Assembly: GCA_018402585.1 (NCBI GenBank)
Contig: JAGYIO010000009.1
Location: 1 to 63,639, forward strand
Direction: 5' to 3'
Length of the DNA stretch: 63,639 bases
Origin: Chthoniobacterales bacterium
Lineage (GTDB): Bacteria > Verrucomicrobiota > Verrucomicrobiia > Chthoniobacterales > JACTMZ01
Shown: positions 60,878 through 63,639 of the stretch, in pieces
How positions within the stretch are numbered: position 1 is the first letter of the stretch
How the letters are laid out: each line of letters begins with the position of its first letter
Notes under the pieces: model-generated
What the model was told of the DNA's origin: nothing
Database searches by the model: none
What the model saw: the letters and a program-made list of their open reading frames with translations, nothing else
Made by a program: the position numbers and the translations under genes

Positions 60878-63639
60878 ATGTTACCCCGCACACTCAGAAC
60901 TTTCCCCCGTACTCTCCCCGCACTATTCGTGGCTGCGCTCCTAGCACCGGCCGCTTTTGCTCAAAGCGATCCATTCGGTCAGCAGTTCACGTACATGGAC
61001 ATCTCGGAGAACAACAACGGATCGCCTGGAGCATACATACAAGGCATCTACCAATACGGACCAGTCGATTTGGTGGTGCAAGGCAACAGCGCCGTGGGCA
61101 CCACCATGACCTTCAAGCCGAACAGCTATATCTACACCAGCCAAACCAGCACCCCCAAGCTGTTGCGTTACTACAAGGCTTCGACTTTGAAGGAAGCGCT
61201 AGTGTCGCCGGGCATGTCCAGCGCATCGATTGTCGTTAATGTCACAAATGTCAACCTGCCCGCCAATGCGGTGTTCAATGTGGTTTGCAAAACTCTCAAT
61301 AGCAGCTTTCAGGAGACCTCCGCCCAGCGATTTCGGGTCACCACCACCGGCCAGGCAACCATCACCCTCACGGGCCTCAGCGGTAGAGTCGGTGAAAAAT
61401 TGCAAGTGGGCTTCGAAATGATGGGGGTCACGCAAACGCAGGAGAACACCGGTCAAGTTGGCTTGCAGATCGTCAGCCGCAGCATTTCTGGAACCCCTGC
61501 TAGCTACCCGCCGACAACCACCAGCCAACTACTCCGCAATGGAGATTTCAATATCAGCGCCACGCCTATTTCTGGAGTGACCCTTCCCGACGATTTTTTC
61601 TGGCTCCCATTCGAGGGCGCATATGTCGGAGAACCCGCTACAGTGAGCACTCTCCCTTCGCCCACCGGCGGCAAAGCTCTGATTGTCACCGGTCAGCCAT
61701 ACGCCGGCGCTTGGTACAATGGCGATGCAGGAACAGAGGTCAAAGCCGATGGCGGGAAGGTCTTCACCCTCTCCTTCGATGCGTTTTTCCCCACCGATTA
61801 TTCCTCGACCACCACTTCGATTTCTTTCTGGAACAATGCTTCGGCCACCCTCCTCCTCGATGCCAACATCAACGGCCAGATCGCCCCGTCGTCGCTTGGA
61901 GCCTGGCGGAGCTATCGCGTCCGCTACACCGCCACGGATGCCGAGTTTGCCGCTTTGGTGACGGGCAGAATGCGCCTGAAGGTCCAGACCGAAGGCCGGG
62001 TCGGAACAGCTCTGTTCGACAACTTTGTCCTCCGCCAGCAAACTGCCGCGGAAGTCGGCCCTCAGTTGGCGGTGAGCATTGCCGGAGCCGATTATGCGAA
62101 CGGTTCATCGGGCATTTTCCCGCCGCTCATCGGGTATACGACCCCTTATGCGATTTCCTTGCGAAACGACGGCTCCGAGACTTTGGTCTGCCCCTCTGTC
62201 TCGATCTCTGGAGCGTCTTTCGTTTTGAGCGGGGACTCGAGCGCTACCCTCGAACCCGGAGAAAGCCGCAGTTTCATCGCGACGGCGACACCGACCGACA
62301 GCACCCCTCTGGCCGGCACCCTCACCGTGCTGAGCAATGACAAGGAAACCGCCGACCAGACCTACGTGGTGAATTTGCAAGCCACGCCGATCTCACTCGA
62401 GGACAATTTCGAGAGCGGCACAGCAACCGATCTCGGTTGGACTCCGGTCTATGACGCCGACGGCACCAATTTCGACCAAGATGCCACCGTTTCCGTGGCC
62501 AGCGGCGCGCTTAGACTAGCAGTTGACTCCTCCAACGCGCCCGCTTCTTGGTATTACGGCGTGCGCAAAGCGTTCGCTTCTCCCGGTTCGATCGATCTGG
62601 CCAACAGTTCGCTGATTGCCTCGCTTCGGGCCGTCGGCATTTTCATCGATCCTTTAGTTCCGAGGAATAAGGTTCAGGTATATCTCGAGTCGCTGAATAG
62701 CTCCGGGGCACCCACCGGCAAGATCTCGCTGGGCACATGGATCGATGAAACAACAGCCGGAGCAGTTCCGGGCATCGGAAACTACTATACACCGGATGGC
62801 ATCTTTGACCGCGTGGTCGTTCTCTTGCCCGAGGGCGGGGACTACACCACGGAGGGCGGCCCCCTTCCTCCGGTGAATAACGAGGAATTCGACCCCAATG
62901 CGCCGGCCTTCCAGATTGTCGTGCTCATGACGGATTTCGAATTCTTCAACGACACTGGCAACATGGTGGAAATCGACGCGATGAATCTTGTTTTGGCTAC
63001 CCAGCCCTTCTCCGTGGCGAACGGCGGCTTCGAGGGTGACAGCGCCGATTTCGGAACGGGGGCTGCTCCGGCCGGCTGGCTGCAATTCCCGCCCGATGGA
63101 GTCAGCAAAAACCTGGTGGACAACGGCGCGTCGGTCTACAGCGCCAGCTTGCAAGCCGAAGACACCAACGTGCCCTTTGCCGCTTATACGGGCACCAAAT
63201 CCGCCAAAATTTACGCGCAAAACTTCTACAATGACCAAGGCGTCTGGGTGGGACCGAACCAGACCGGCACGATCTACCAAGAGTGGACTGTCGGCGGCAC
63301 GGCGGGCCTGGCGGTTGGCGAGACAATCCACGCCCGCGGCGTGGCCAAAGTTTACGCCATCGACCCGCTGAGCGGCGGGAGCACGTTCCGTTACGGGTTC
63401 CGTTACATGGACGCTTTCAACGTGCCCGTTGACGCGGACAACGTGACAACTATCACGGCCTCGAACGCCCCCAACGACCGCTGGGAGCCGCTGGTGGCCA
63501 ACGGCACCGTCCCCGCCGGTGCGGCCAAAGTGCAACTCATCGCCGAGTTTGTGCAATACAACTCGACCGACACCGGCGCGGTCTACCTCGACGACCTTAC
63601 GGTTGGCTTCGGGCAAGTTCCGACCACGCAGGACGTCGG
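60878..63639 (+). CDS. Large secreted multidomain protein, 3' end outside the window
   Basis: The frame is open from ATG at 60878 to the window edge (920 codons). It starts with a signal peptide (MLPRTLRTFPRTLPALFVAALLAPAAFAQ). Jelly-roll-like domains follow. Residues ~270-395 look like a carbohydrate-binding or galactose-binding-like domain (RNGDFNISATPISG..., FDNFVLRQQ). Residues ~398-507 match the choice-of-anchor D-type pattern (ISLRNDGSETLVCPSVSISG, LEPGESRSF, LTVLSNDKE). Later domains repeat the NGGFE...YLDDLTVGFG strand pair, a typical surface beta domain. No catalytic motif is visible. The C-terminus, which would show its sorting signal, is missing. Confidence 0.85.
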   Translation, partial: MLPRTLRTFPRTLPALFVAALLAPAAFAQSDPFGQQFTYMDISENNNGSPGAYIQGIYQYGPVDLVVQGNSAVGTTMTFKPNSYIYTSQTSTPKLLRYYKASTLKEALVSPGMSSASIVVNVTNVNLPANAVFNVVCKTLNSSFQETSAQRFRVTTTGQATITLTGLSGRVGEKLQVGFEMMGVTQTQENTGQVGLQIVSRSISGTPASYPPTTTSQLLRNGDFNISATPISGVTLPDDFFWLPFEGAYVGEPATVSTLPSPTGGKALIVTGQPYAGAWYNGDAGTEVKADGGKVFTLSFDAFFPTDYSSTTTSISFWNNASATLLLDANINGQIAPSSLGAWRSYRVRYTATDAEFAALVTGRMRLKVQTEGRVGTALFDNFVLRQQTAAEVGPQLAVSIAGADYANGSSGIFPPLIGYTTPYAISLRNDGSETLVCPSVSISGASFVLSGDSSATLEPGESRSFIATATPTDSTPLAGTLTVLSNDKETADQTYVVNLQATPISLEDNFESGTATDLGWTPVYDADGTNFDQDATVSVASGALRLAVDSSNAPASWYYGVRKAFASPGSIDLANSSLIASLRAVGIFIDPLVPRNKVQVYLESLNSSGAPTGKISLGTWIDETTAGAVPGIGNYYTPDGIFDRVVVLLPEGGDYTTEGGPLPPVNNEEFDPNAPAFQIVVLMTDFEFFNDTGNMVEIDAMNLVLATQPFSVANGGFEGDSADFGTGAAPAGWLQFPPDGVSKNLVDNGASVYSASLQAEDTNVPFAAYTGTKSAKIYAQNFYNDQGVWVGPNQTGTIYQEWTVGGTAGLAVGETIHARGVAKVYAIDPLSGGSTFRYGFRYMDAFNVPVDADNVTTITASNAPNDRWEPLVANGTVPAGAAKVQLIAEFVQYNSTDTGAVYLDDLTVGFGQVPTTQDV

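Noticed and set aside
62654..63616. 320-codon minus-strand open frame at the right end
   Set aside because: Antisense to the open plus-strand frame of the secreted protein, which has a signal peptide and continuous beta-domain sequence.

Overview
The window is GC-rich bacterial chromosome that most resembles Verrucomicrobiota. Supporting signs are a four-gene pseudopilin set of the Verru_Chthon cassette type, a PEP-CTERM protein, a protein with autotransporter-associated beta-strand repeats, many secreted proteins ending in the same C-terminal domain, and dispersed repeats whose translation gives GTGVPPV/HGRDGRAP-like peptides. Lineage is inferred from gene content; there is no rRNA in the window.

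Layout. 0.3-5.6 kb: two secreted proteins on the minus strand (an endonuclease/exonuclease/phosphatase-fold protein and a large multidomain protein), both with broken reading frames. 6.2-11.75 kb: a six-gene minus-strand operon (pseudopilin, cassette proteins D, B, C and A, then a small secreted protein); protein A carries an in-frame TGA. 12.0-12.5 kb: two tandem copies of a ~230-bp inverted-repeat element, with a third copy at 41.2 kb. 12.7-15.5 kb: a large secreted protein with four carbohydrate-binding-like modules. 15.7-24.7 kb: a membrane-anchored phosphatase-fold protein, a LysM/TPR lipoprotein, a small lipoprotein, tRNA-Cys, rpoZ, smpB, trpE-trpG, an MscS channel and an iron-sulfur photolyase. 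25.2-27.5 kb: the beta-strand repeat protein. 28.2-48.0 kb: housekeeping genes (hslO, DUF2062, glnB, uppP, an M23 peptidase, cimA, a LOG protein, DAHP synthase, an LptF/LptG permease, zwf-glk, tRNA-Ile2, yajQ, ispE, an OPA-type transporter with a phosphate-binding protein, an ABC-F ATPase and rsmH). Two Phd/PIN toxin-antitoxin pairs lie at 40.5 and 48.2 kb. 49.0-60.7 kb: a likely beta-glucan utilisation locus (GH17, GPH-type symporter, GH2-like enzyme, GntR/LacI hybrid regulator, GH1 beta-glucosidase, PEP-CTERM protein, large GH94-like protein). 60.9 kb to the end: a partial secreted protein.

How they work together. The 49-61 kb block reads as one catabolic unit: outer glycosidases release oligosaccharides, the symporter imports them, and GH1 plus the phosphorylase-like protein finish degradation under the hybrid regulator. 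The zwf-glk pair would take the glucose onward. The cassette operon probably builds a pilus-like or secretion-related surface structure of unknown role. Three of its neighbours are secreted proteins that share a C-terminal domain, which suggests a common sorting or anchoring route.

Three coding lesions fall between 1.5 and 7.4 kb (one frameshift and two in-frame TGAs). I saw none in the other genes, so the first 7.5 kb is either decaying or locally poor sequence.
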